Source: Oscillospiraceae bacterium (lineage in GTDB: Bacteria > Bacillota_A > Clostridia > Oscillospirales > Ruminococcaceae). Taken from it: 11,548 bases of DNA. The DNA lies in the NCBI GenBank assembly GCA_017848205.1, contig JAGDDO010000006.1, forward strand, positions 1 through 11,548, read 5' to 3'. The notes under the pieces are model-generated. The model was given only the letters and a program-made list of their open reading frames with translations. It made no database searches and was not told the DNA's origin. Positions 1-6,018 of the stretch are shown piece by piece (position 1 is the stretch's first letter; every line of letters starts with the position of its first letter). The translations under genes were made by a program, and so were the position numbers.

Positions 1-149
1 GCACTTTTCCAGAGCGACTCGTTCTTCGGAGTTTTCCAGATTATCTGCGGATCAGGTCTTATGAGCTTTACGCCGTTCCAGTCCTCAAGCTTTTCCTCCG
101 ATGATGTATCAAGTATTTTATACTGTTCCCATTTATCTGCTATTCTCAA
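1..149 (-). CDS. Class I SAM-dependent methyltransferase, 5' fragment (runs off left edge)
   Basis: Only the first 49 codons are in the window. The TTG start at 149-147 follows a strong Shine-Dalgarno GGAGG (161-157) with a 7-nt gap. An in-frame ATG at 167-165 is possible but has no comparable site. The peptide begins MRIADKWEQYKILDT and contains RPDPQIIW, an N-terminal pattern I associate with a Firmicutes family annotated as class I SAM-dependent (probably rRNA) methyltransferases. The SAM-binding domain itself lies outside the window, so the reaction cannot be confirmed here. The reading frame overlaps the end of the upstream mutase-like gene by 17 nt, which indicates translational coupling and membership of the ruv operon. 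Confidence 0.6.
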   Translation of the reverse strand, partial: MRIADKWEQYKILDTSSEEKLEDWNGVKLIRPDPQIIWKTPKNESLWKS

Positions 150-1548
150 ATCCAGTCCTCCGGTCATTTGATTTCTTAAGTACCGGCGTTGTTCCGGTCT
201 CTTCCTTTATCATGTCTGAGATCTCATTGGCATAGCGGTTTATCTTATCGAAGCTTTTTCCTTCGACCATGACCCTGATAACAGGCTCGTCTCCGGCTTC
301 ACGGACAAATATGCGTCCGTCATCGCCGAGGCCGTACTGTCTTCTTTCAATGAGATCAGTTATGTTGTGGTTGTTTTTCCAGAGCTCCTTGTACTCCGGA
401 AGTATGCCTACATTTATAAGCACCTGCGGATATTTCTCCATTACGGAAGTAAGCTCGGACATTGTCTTCCCGGACTTTTTCAGTGCGTCGAGCAGTTCCA
501 TGGCTGTAATAAGCCCGTCTGCCGTCGTGGAAAGATCCGGAAAGAGCACCTTGCCGTTCTGTTCACCGCCGAGGGTGTAGCCGCCGTCAAGAAGTTTTTC
601 ATTTATGCAGCGTTCGCCCGGACGTGAAGTTATGACTTCTATTTCGTTTGTTTCCGCAAAGTGTCTGAAACCGAAATTCGATGTATCGGTAATGACCACC
701 GTGTCGTCTTTCAGCTTGTTTTCATTCTTGTAGTGGCGCGAAAGAACAGCCATTATCTGGTCGCCGTCAATTACTTCTCCCTTTTCGTCAAGGGCAAGGC
801 ATTTTTCGACATCGCCGTCGAACACAAGACCTATGTCGGCGCGTCTTTCGACTATCATCTTTGCCATTGCCGCGGTGTTAAGGACTCCGCAGCGGCTGTT
901 TATATTCATTCCGTCAGGTTTGTCGTTTATCATGATGCACTTTACGCCCAGTGCTGAAAAAAGCTTTTCGGCAGTGGAGGAGGCGCATCCGTTGGCACAG
1001 TCAATAACTGCCCTTATACCTGTAAAGTCGTACCGTCCTGTTTTCAGAAGATGCCGGATGTAATCCCACTCGGCATTCTTGTAGGCAATGGCCTTTCCGA
1101 CTCTCTCGTGTGATACGAGAGGAATTATTTCAGGATGACGGCAGACCGTATTTTCAAGTTCATCTTCAACGTCCTCGGATATTTTGTATCCTGCTCCGGA
1201 GAAGATCTTGAGACCGTTTATCTCGTAGCTTCTGTGTGCCGCAGTTACCATTACACCGGCATCTGCCTTGCTTGATCTGGTAAGATGGGCTACCGCAGCC
1301 GAAGGTATGACACCGAGTCTCACAACATCAGCCCCTGCTGAACAGATACCGGCGACAAGAGCACTTTCAAGTATGCCGGAGGACAGACGTGTGTCCATGC
1401 CGACAAAGACCGTCACCCTGTGCTGAAGTTTGCGTGACAGGGCGAGCACAAGAGCTCTTCCGGTATTCATGACCATTTCACATGTTATTTCGGTTATAGC
1501 CGTTCCGACTATACCGTCAGGAGTAAATAATCTGTCCATTGCAGACAC
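133..1548 (-). CDS. Phosphoglucosamine mutase (GlmM)-like protein, probable pseudoenzyme
   Basis: The 471-residue protein has the length and motif order of alpha-D-phosphohexomutases. GlmM converts glucosamine-6-P to glucosamine-1-P for UDP-GlcNAc and peptidoglycan. Each signature is present but altered: the N-terminal FGTDGIRG-type motif reads FTPDGIVG (8-15); the catalytic phosphoserine loop TASHNP reads TAAHRS (102-107), with Ala104 where the phosphorylated Ser should be; the metal loop DGDADR reads DGDVEK (244-249); the sugar-binding loop GGEQSGH reads GGEQNGK (327-333); and the phosphate loop RxSGTEP reads REAGDEP (416-422). The frame is open throughout, so this is a maintained gene and not a decayed one. 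I infer loss of mutase activity and a possible regulatory or binding role. The start is GTG at 1548, 11 nt after ruvB, or the in-frame ATG at 1539; AAAGGA (1557-1552) lies awkwardly close to the former and far from the latter. Confidence 0.8.
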   Translation of the reverse strand: MSAMDRLFTPDGIVGTAITEITCEMVMNTGRALVLALSRKLQHRVTVFVGMDTRLSSGILESALVAGICSAGADVVRLGVIPSAAVAHLTRSSKADAGVMVTAAHRSYEINGLKIFSGAGYKISEDVEDELENTVCRHPEIIPLVSHERVGKAIAYKNAEWDYIRHLLKTGRYDFTGIRAVIDCANGCASSTAEKLFSALGVKCIMINDKPDGMNINSRCGVLNTAAMAKMIVERRADIGLVFDGDVEKCLALDEKGEVIDGDQIMAVLSRHYKNENKLKDDTVVITDTSNFGFRHFAETNEIEVITSRPGERCINEKLLDGGYTLGGEQNGKVLFPDLSTTADGLITAMELLDALKKSGKTMSELTSVMEKYPQVLINVGILPEYKELWKNNHNITDLIERRQYGLGDDGRIFVREAGDEPVIRVMVEGKSFDKINRYANEISDMIKEETGTTPVLKKSNDRRTGFENSR

Positions 1549-1559
1549 TCATCCTTTCA

Positions 1560-2618
1560 TCAGAATGACAGCTGTTTACCGTTTTCTCCGTCATCCGGGG
1601 ACGCAAATCCCAGATGCTCGTAGGCAAGCTTCGTGGCGCATCTTCCCCTCGGGGTCCTCGCGAGAAATCCGAGCTGCATAAGGAACGGTTCGCACATATC
1701 CTCCAGTGTGACCGCCTCCTCGCCGATAGCGGACGCAAGCGTGTCCAGTCCCACCGGACCGCCGTTGTAGCCTTTTATTATCATGGTAAGCATTCTCTTG
1801 TCGATGCTGTCGAGCCCGATCGGATCTATTTCAAGACGGTCGAGGGCTATGGAGGCAAGATCCTTCGTGATGACACCGTTTCCAATTACATCGGCGAAAT
1901 CGCGCACACGCTTCAAAAGGCGGTTCGCTATACGCGGCGTACCGCGTGCTCTTCCTGCTATTTCTGCAGCTCCGTCAGGATCACACTGTATTCCGAGGAT
2001 CATGCTGCTTCTGCGTATGATGTCACAGAGCTGTTCCTTCGTGTAGAGTTCGAGCCTGAGTATTACGCCGAATCGGTCACGAAGCGGCGAAGTGAGCTGA
2101 CCCGCCCTTGTGGTGGCACCTACAAGAGTGAATTTCGGAAGGTCTATACGTATGGAACGTGCAGACGGTCCTTTTCCTATCATAATGTCCAGCACATTGT
2201 CTTCAAGCGCCGGATAGAGAACTTCTTCAATTGACTTGGAAAGACGGTGTATCTCGTCGATAAAGAGAACGTCGTTTTCCGAAAGATTGGTAAGCAGTGC
2301 GGCCAGATCCCCCGGCTTTTCAATTGCCGGACCGGATGTTATTCTGAGATTTGAACCCATTTCGTGAGCGATAATGCCTGAAAGGGTGGTTTTACCGAGT
2401 CCCGGAGGGCCGTAGAGAAGAACGTGGTCAAGAGCCTCGCCTCTTCTTTTTGCTGCTTCTATGTAAACTGCAAGGTTTTCCTTCGCCTTGTCCTGTCCGA
2501 TGTACTCGGCAAGACATTTAGGTCTGAGGGAAACCTCTATGTCGCTGTCATCATTTGTGACTTCCGGTGTTACCACACGGTCGTCGGTTTCAAAGACCTT
2601 TTCACTTGTTTCGATCAA
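1560..2618 (-). CDS. ruvB: Holliday junction branch migration DNA helicase RuvB
   Basis: RuvB is the AAA+ motor that, as hexamers loaded by RuvA, pumps DNA through a Holliday junction during recombination and fork repair. The 352-residue protein carries Walker A GPPGLGKT (70-77), Walker B VLFIDEIH (117-124), sensor 1 GATTR (167-171), the arginine-finger region SPLRDRFG (177-184), sensor 2 RGTPRIANR (225-233), and the winged-helix end FLARTPRGR (318-326). All are intact and the length is normal for the family. The start is TTG at 2618-2616, preceded by GGGGG (2630-2626) with a 7-nt gap and lying 12 nt downstream of the ruvA stop. It has an acidic N-terminal extension of about 28 residues before the conserved [13 protein letters not shown]. 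It is third in the ruvCAB operon. Confidence 0.98.
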   Translation of the reverse strand: MIETSEKVFETDDRVVTPEVTNDDSDIEVSLRPKCLAEYIGQDKAKENLAVYIEAAKRRGEALDHVLLYGPPGLGKTTLSGIIAHEMGSNLRITSGPAIEKPGDLAALLTNLSENDVLFIDEIHRLSKSIEEVLYPALEDNVLDIMIGKGPSARSIRIDLPKFTLVGATTRAGQLTSPLRDRFGVILRLELYTKEQLCDIIRRSSMILGIQCDPDGAAEIAGRARGTPRIANRLLKRVRDFADVIGNGVITKDLASIALDRLEIDPIGLDSIDKRMLTMIIKGYNGGPVGLDTLASAIGEEAVTLEDMCEPFLMQLGFLARTPRGRCATKLAYEHLGFASPDDGENGKQLSF

Positions 2619-2630
2619 AGCGTTTCCCCC

Positions 2631-3245
2631 TTACATGCTCATTCTCTGTGCCATGATCTTAAGCGCCTGCCTGATAAGTTCGGCAGACGGAAGAGACTGG
2701 TCAAGTCCTGCAAGCACCGGAGCAATCTCAGACTGTGTATATCCGAGAACGAGCAGAGCTGAAAATGCCTCGGAGACTGCTGATCCGTCCGATACCGGAA
2801 CAGCCGGTCCGCCTGATGCGGCTGAAAAATCTATATTGTTTTCCTTGACTATCTTGTCCTTCAGTTCAAGAACGATCCTCTGTGCCGTCTTGGCACCGAT
2901 GCCCTTGGTCTTCGTAAGAGTTTTGCTGTCCTCTGAAGCAACGAGAAGTGCAAACTGCTCGGAATTCACATCGGAAAGTATCGAAAGAGCAGCCTTCGGA
3001 CCTACACCTGAAACCGAGATAAGCATCTTAAAGCAGTTAAGTTCCTGCTTCGTGGCAAATCCGAACAGTTCCATGCAGTCCTCCCTTACGTGAAGGTAAG
3101 TGTAGAGCATGACCTCCGAACCTTTTTCGCCGAGTGCGGCAAGGGTCTGGAGCGTTGTTCTGCAGGCATATCCCACACCGCCGCATTCAACAACAGCAAG
3201 CTCTGTCTCTCTGAGCACAAGTTTTCCTCTTACACTATATATCAT
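2631..3245 (-). CDS. ruvA: Holliday junction branch migration complex subunit RuvA
   Basis: RuvA forms the tetramer that binds the four-way junction in a planar state and recruits RuvB. The 204-residue protein starts with the OB-fold sequence MIYSVRGKL and has the acidic-pin region around YLHVREDCMELFGF (50-63). Two helix-hairpin-helix motifs follow, SVSGVGPKAALSIL (77-90) and KTKGIGAKTAQRI (112-124). After a flexible Gly/Ser/Ala/Pro linker (about 140-158) comes the RuvB-contacting domain III, with ALLVLGYTQSEI (163-174). The ATG start at 3245 has GAGG (3256-3253) with a 7-nt gap, and it overlaps the last 11 nt of ruvC, so translation is probably coupled. The family fit is complete, with nothing missing. 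Confidence 0.97.
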   Translation of the reverse strand: MIYSVRGKLVLRETELAVVECGGVGYACRTTLQTLAALGEKGSEVMLYTYLHVREDCMELFGFATKQELNCFKMLISVSGVGPKAALSILSDVNSEQFALLVASEDSKTLTKTKGIGAKTAQRIVLELKDKIVKENNIDFSAASGGPAVPVSDGSAVSEAFSALLVLGYTQSEIAPVLAGLDQSLPSAELIRQALKIMAQRMSM

Positions 3246-3735
3246 ATTTTTTCCTCATTTCTGATCCGCCGGAACAGTGTCCGTGGCATATGGCGATGGC
3301 TATCGCATCGGCAGTATCATCCGGCTTCGGAACTTCCGCAAGCTTAAGGATACGCTTTACCATTTCCATGACCTGTTTCTTTTCAGCCTTACCGTAGCCT
3401 ACCACACTCTGCTTTACCTGAAGCGGCGTGTACTCGAAAACAGGAACATCCGCAAGCGCCGCCGCAAGATTTATCACTCCGCGTGCCTGGGCGACATCGA
3501 TGGCTGTTTTCTGGTTGGTAGTGAAGTAAAGCTTTTCGACTGCCATACAGTCCGGTTTGTACCTTTCGATAATGTACTGCATGTCGGTAAAAATGTTCTT
3601 CAGTCTTCCGTTGAAGTCCGTATGCGCTTCGGTAAATATGGCGCCGTATTCCACGGGCGTAAACTTTACTTTATCATAATCAAGGACTCCGAATCCGACT
3701 ATCGCGTAGCCCGGGTCAATTCCGAGTATTCTCAA
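3235..3735 (-). CDS. ruvC: Crossover junction endodeoxyribonuclease RuvC
   Basis: RuvC is the dimeric Mg-dependent nuclease that resolves Holliday junctions by symmetric nicking, acting with RuvAB. The 166-residue protein has the four acidic active-site residues of the RNase H-like fold: Asp7 in LGIDPG, Glu67 in AVEKLYF, and Asp140 and Asp143 in DDTADAIAIA. The motif VKQSVVGYGKAEK (107-119) matches the DNA-binding segment. The start is TTG (3735-3733), with GAGG (3747-3744) and an 8-nt gap; starting there gives the canonical N terminus MRILGIDPG. It is the first gene of the operon, about 50 nt downstream of the predicted transcription start. I see no LexA-type box upstream, so SOS control is not supported by the visible sequence. 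Confidence 0.97.
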   Translation of the reverse strand: MRILGIDPGYAIVGFGVLDYDKVKFTPVEYGAIFTEAHTDFNGRLKNIFTDMQYIIERYKPDCMAVEKLYFTTNQKTAIDVAQARGVINLAAALADVPVFEYTPLQVKQSVVGYGKAEKKQVMEMVKRILKLAEVPKPDDTADAIAIAICHGHCSGGSEMRKKYDI

Positions 3736-3792
3736 ACGTATTACCTCACTGTCAATAACTGTAATTTCAAATATGCATACATAATCAAGTTA

Positions 3793-3821
3793 ATTATATC
3801 ATAAACCGGACGAATTTTCAA
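3793..3821 (-). promoter_or_regulatory. Sigma-A promoter of the ruvCAB operon
   Basis: On the minus strand, TTGAAA (3821-3816) and a perfect TATAAT (3798-3793) are separated by exactly 17 bp. The predicted transcription start is near 3786, about 50 nt before ruvC. It lies just downstream of the terminator of the PP2C gene, so ruvCAB forms its own transcription unit. Confidence 0.85.
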
Positions 3822-3866
3822 TCAGTTTTTTTACGTGTCAGCACCTGCTTTACGAACGGCGCTTAT

Positions 3867-3916
3867 AAAATGAAAAGCAGTCCGGAAACTACGCATTTAC
3901 GTGGTTTCCGGACTGC
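3867..3916 (-). terminator. Intrinsic terminator after the PP2C gene
   Basis: A perfect 13-bp stem, GCAGTCCGGAAAC with GTTTCCGGACTGC (3877-3889 and 3904-3916), extends by four inner pairs (one G-U) around a 6-nt loop. On the minus strand it is followed by the T-rich run TTTTCATTTTAT. It begins 34 nt past the stop of the phosphatase gene and separates it from the ruv promoter. Confidence 0.9.
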
Positions 3917-3949
3917 CTGATAACAGTTTGAAATTATATAAGTCCGTAA

Positions 3950-4711
3950 TTACGGCATGTATGTTACAGCAACAACGGAAATGTTGTCACGGCATCCCTT
4001 GTTGAGGGAACGTTTTACCAGCTCCTCGAGACGTTTCATCATCGGCATCGGCATAGAAAGCACTTCCTCGATCTCGGACTTTACTATATAGTCTGAAAGG
4101 CCGTCCGAACAGATGAGAAATACATCGCCGTGTTCAAGAGGTTCCCTGATGGCGTTCACGTCAATGTTCGGCTGTGCCGTGGTGTTTCCGAGTACCGGCA
4201 TGATAATGTTCCTGTGAACATGGTTGCGCTTTTCCTCGTAGCCTATCTTGCCCTGTTCGTAAAGCATTTCCACAAGAGACTGGTCCTTGGATATCTGTTT
4301 GAGCTTTGAGTCCCTGAAACGGTAAAGCCTTGAATCCCCGACGTTCATGCAGCACAGTTTCTGTTCTTCATCCACTGCAATTCCGCATATGGTAGTCTGC
4401 ATGTTCGATGAGTTCTTGTGCAGCGTGCCGTAGCGCTGAAGCTGCTTGTGTATCTTGCTTATTTCGTTTGTAAGGTTCACCTGGCTGCTGTACGCCTGCT
4501 TTGCAAGTTCCGCAAGGCACATCTTTGAAGCGATGTCGCCGGATTTTTCACCGGAAACGCCGTCGCAGACGGCAGCAATAAACGGTTTGTTGACTTCAGT
4601 CTCCACTGTTCCTTCTGTCAGGACTATATTATCTATGAGGACTGCATCCTCGTTTCTCTCTTTAACGCCCTGTTCTGTTACTGCGCAGCAATAAAACATA
4701 GGTTTCTCCAT
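3950..4711 (-). CDS. PP2C-family Ser/Thr protein phosphatase (PrpC/Stp-like)
   Basis: This soluble 253-residue enzyme should dephosphorylate phospho-Ser/Thr proteins with two metal ions. In Firmicutes such enzymes usually oppose a PASTA or Hanks-type kinase. The metal and phosphate motifs are all intact: VKERNEDA (16-23), AAVCDGVSGE (46-55), the GDSRLYRF strand (125-132), ICSDGLSDYI (200-209) and RDNISVVAV (241-249). The length is typical. No kinase gene is adjacent, unlike the common prpC-prkC pair, so its partner must be encoded elsewhere. Two starts are plausible: ATG at 4711 after a weak AGG, or ATG at 4699 after GGAG (4709-4706) with a 6-nt gap. The latter gives the family-typical N terminus and I slightly favour it. 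It lies 113 nt after pheA with no convincing promoter between, so co-transcription is likely. Confidence 0.93.
   Translation of the reverse strand: MEKPMFYCCAVTEQGVKERNEDAVLIDNIVLTEGTVETEVNKPFIAAVCDGVSGEKSGDIASKMCLAELAKQAYSSQVNLTNEISKIHKQLQRYGTLHKNSSNMQTTICGIAVDEEQKLCCMNVGDSRLYRFRDSKLKQISKDQSLVEMLYEQGKIGYEEKRNHVHRNIIMPVLGNTTAQPNIDVNAIREPLEHGDVFLICSDGLSDYIVKSEIEEVLSMPMPMMKRLEELVKRSLNKGCRDNISVVAVTYMP
4706..4709 (-). promoter_or_regulatory. Internal ribosome binding site suggesting a later PP2C start
   Basis: GGAG lies inside the first codons of the longest PP2C reading frame, 6 nt before the in-frame ATG at 4699-4697. The upstream ATG at 4711 has only AGG within CAGGCAGAA. Starting at 4699 places the RNED-type motif about 16 residues from the N terminus, as is usual for PrpC-like enzymes. 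Confidence 0.5.
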
Positions 4712-4715
4712 TTCT

Positions 4716-4806
4716 GCCTGAAAGAAAGATCTGACAGGCGCCCGTTAATGAAGCACTGATCTGTTCACCGCAAACCCGTTTTCACGGATCTGCACTCAGA
4801 TCAGCG
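4716..4806 (-). other. Structured intergenic RNA segment between pheA and the PP2C gene
   Basis: In the minus-strand transcript one GATCTG copy (4802-4797) can pair with three later CAGATC copies (4792-4787, 4763-4758, 4733-4728). The first pairing gives a tight hairpin with an AGTG loop. The second extends to a 10-bp stem (4806-4797 with 4763-4754, one G-U) that encloses a CCGT-GAAA-ACGG tetraloop hairpin (4787-4776). A last hairpin, GCCTG...CAGGC (4739-4716), would include the weak ribosome site of the longer PP2C start. There is no clean U-tract, so this is not an obvious terminator. Function is unknown. Confidence 0.4.
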
Positions 4807-4824
4807 TTTCCGTAAAAAGAACTG

Positions 4825-5946
4825 TTATTCAATATCTTCGCTGTAGTTGCCGAGGAATCTGAAATCCTTGAGCTCGTTCTGAAGTGATACAAGAAGAGCG
4901 TTTACACGTTCGTCATCCACGCTGCCTTCAAAATCGAGATAGAAAACAACATCAAAGTTGCCCTGATGGCGCGGACGGCTTTCGATCCTTAAAAGATTGA
5001 GTCCGGCAACACGGAACTTTGTAAGCATTCTGTAAAGTGAGCCCTCGTCATCGGAAAGGGACATAACGACCGATACCCTGTTGGCATCCTGCTCCACCAT
5101 AGGATCGCGTGCAATGCAGACAAATCTTGTGAAGTTGGATTCCTCATCGGAAATATTCTTTTCGAGTATTTTCAGATTGTAAAGACGCGCACATTTTTCC
5201 GAGCAGATAGCCGCAAGCTTCTTTTCGTTCTTTGCAACGAGCTTTGCTGCTGTGGCTGTGCTTGCGTAATGTACGGTCTTCAGATCGTTTTTACGAATGA
5301 ACTCCGAGCACTGCATAAGTGCCTGCGGATGTGAGTAAACAGCTTCAATGTCACTTACAGACTCAGCATTTGCTGAAGCCAGACAGTGTCTTATCGTTAT
5401 CCTTACCATTCTGTTTATGTACACCTTATACTTTCTCATAAGGTCATAAACCGCAGAAATGGAACCGGTGCTTGAATTCTGTACCGGTATGATGCCAAAA
5501 TCGATGGTTCCGTCCTGAACGGCTCTGAAAACATCTTCAAACTCACGGTAGAACTCGATCTTTTTACGGTTTCCGAAGATCCACTTTGTAGCCTCTTCGG
5601 AGTTTGAACCCTTTACGCCGTAGCAGCCGACCTTACAGTCGAGCGGTGCGCTGAAATCGATGTGGTCAACGAAAGTAACGCCCTTGTTTATCTCGCACTG
5701 CTGATAGCTTTTGCTGATGTCCATAATATTCGAGAAAAGAACTGCCGCACTGTCCTCGAATCTCGGATCAGCCTTTTTCTTGATACCGTCAATAACTTCC
5801 TTTTCCCTGCCGGTCTGAAGAACGTTTACGTTGTTCTTTTTCTTGTATTCTGCTACCTGAAGGCAGAGTTCCATTCTTTTCTGGAACATTTCGAGCATTT
5901 CACCGTCGAGAATGTCGATCTGGTCTCTGAGCTCTTTTAAATCCAT
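4825..5946 (-). CDS. pheA: Bifunctional chorismate mutase / prephenate dehydratase (P-protein)
   Basis: This cytoplasmic enzyme converts chorismate to prephenate and then to phenylpyruvate, committing carbon to phenylalanine. Numbering is from the preferred start. The AroQ-type chorismate mutase domain is at about 1-85, with Arg7, Arg24, Lys35 and RE at 47-48 in place. The prephenate dehydratase domain (about 103-283) has CYGVKGSNSEEA, PVQNSSTGSI, SHPQALMQC (205-213), STATAAKLV and the catalytic-Thr motif NFTRF (271-275). The C-terminal ACT domain (about 290-370) has GSLYRML and IESRP (322-326), the site used for phenylalanine feedback binding. One oddity is the usual ENS of the dehydratase motif, which reads QNS (Gln156). 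The ATG at 5946 has AAAGGA (5960-5955) with an 8-nt gap. The longer in-frame ATG at 5964 has no ribosome site, so I reject it. Confidence 0.95.
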   Translation of the reverse strand: MDLKELRDQIDILDGEMLEMFQKRMELCLQVAEYKKKNNVNVLQTGREKEVIDGIKKKADPRFEDSAAVLFSNIMDISKSYQQCEINKGVTFVDHIDFSAPLDCKVGCYGVKGSNSEEATKWIFGNRKKIEFYREFEDVFRAVQDGTIDFGIIPVQNSSTGSISAVYDLMRKYKVYINRMVRITIRHCLASANAESVSDIEAVYSHPQALMQCSEFIRKNDLKTVHYASTATAAKLVAKNEKKLAAICSEKCARLYNLKILEKNISDEESNFTRFVCIARDPMVEQDANRVSVVMSLSDDEGSLYRMLTKFRVAGLNLLRIESRPRHQGNFDVVFYLDFEGSVDDERVNALLVSLQNELKDFRFLGNYSEDIE

Positions 5947-5954
5947 ATACAAAT

Positions 5955-5960
5955 TCCTTT
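5955..5960 (-). promoter_or_regulatory. Ribosome binding site that fixes the pheA start
   Basis: AAAGGA stands 8 nt before the ATG at 5946-5944, and the protein then begins MDLKELRDQID, the usual beginning of an AroQ domain. The site lies within the reading frame that would start at 5964, which argues against that longer start. Only 7 nt separate it from the U-tract of the hairpin upstream. Confidence 0.7.
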
Positions 5961-5967
5961 CCATATG

Positions 5968-6010
5968 AAAAATGCTGTGAAGTCATACATTCGCGATAGC
6001 TTCACAGCAT
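5968..6010 (-). terminator. Intrinsic terminator or attenuator between the membrane-protein gene and pheA
   Basis: An 11-bp perfect stem, ATGCTGTGAAG with CTTCACAGCAT (6010-6000 and 5982-5972), with a 17-nt loop, is followed on the minus strand by TTTTT. It begins 9 nt past the stop of the upstream gene and ends 7 nt before the pheA ribosome site. No room is left for a pheA promoter downstream of it. Confidence 0.75.
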
Positions 6011-6018
6011 CATTTGCT

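Noticed and set aside
1546..1565. Frameshift between ruvB and the mutase-like gene
   Set aside because: Each frame has its own proper end or start here, with a stop for ruvB at 1560 and a ribosome site plus start for the next gene. They are two separate proteins.
1614..2234. 206-codon open frame on the plus strand opposite ruvB
   Set aside because: ruvB on the other strand has every family motif. The antisense frame shows no recognisable domain and no ribosome site.
3736..3866. Possible LexA/SOS operator before ruvC
   Set aside because: Only a half-site-like CGAAC (3853-3857) is present, without the matching GTTCG arm at the right spacing.
6011..6018. T-box or Phe leader peptide ahead of pheA
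   Set aside because: Only a few nucleotides lie between the upstream stop codon and the hairpin, which is far too little for a T-box. There is no Phe-codon run in a small upstream frame.
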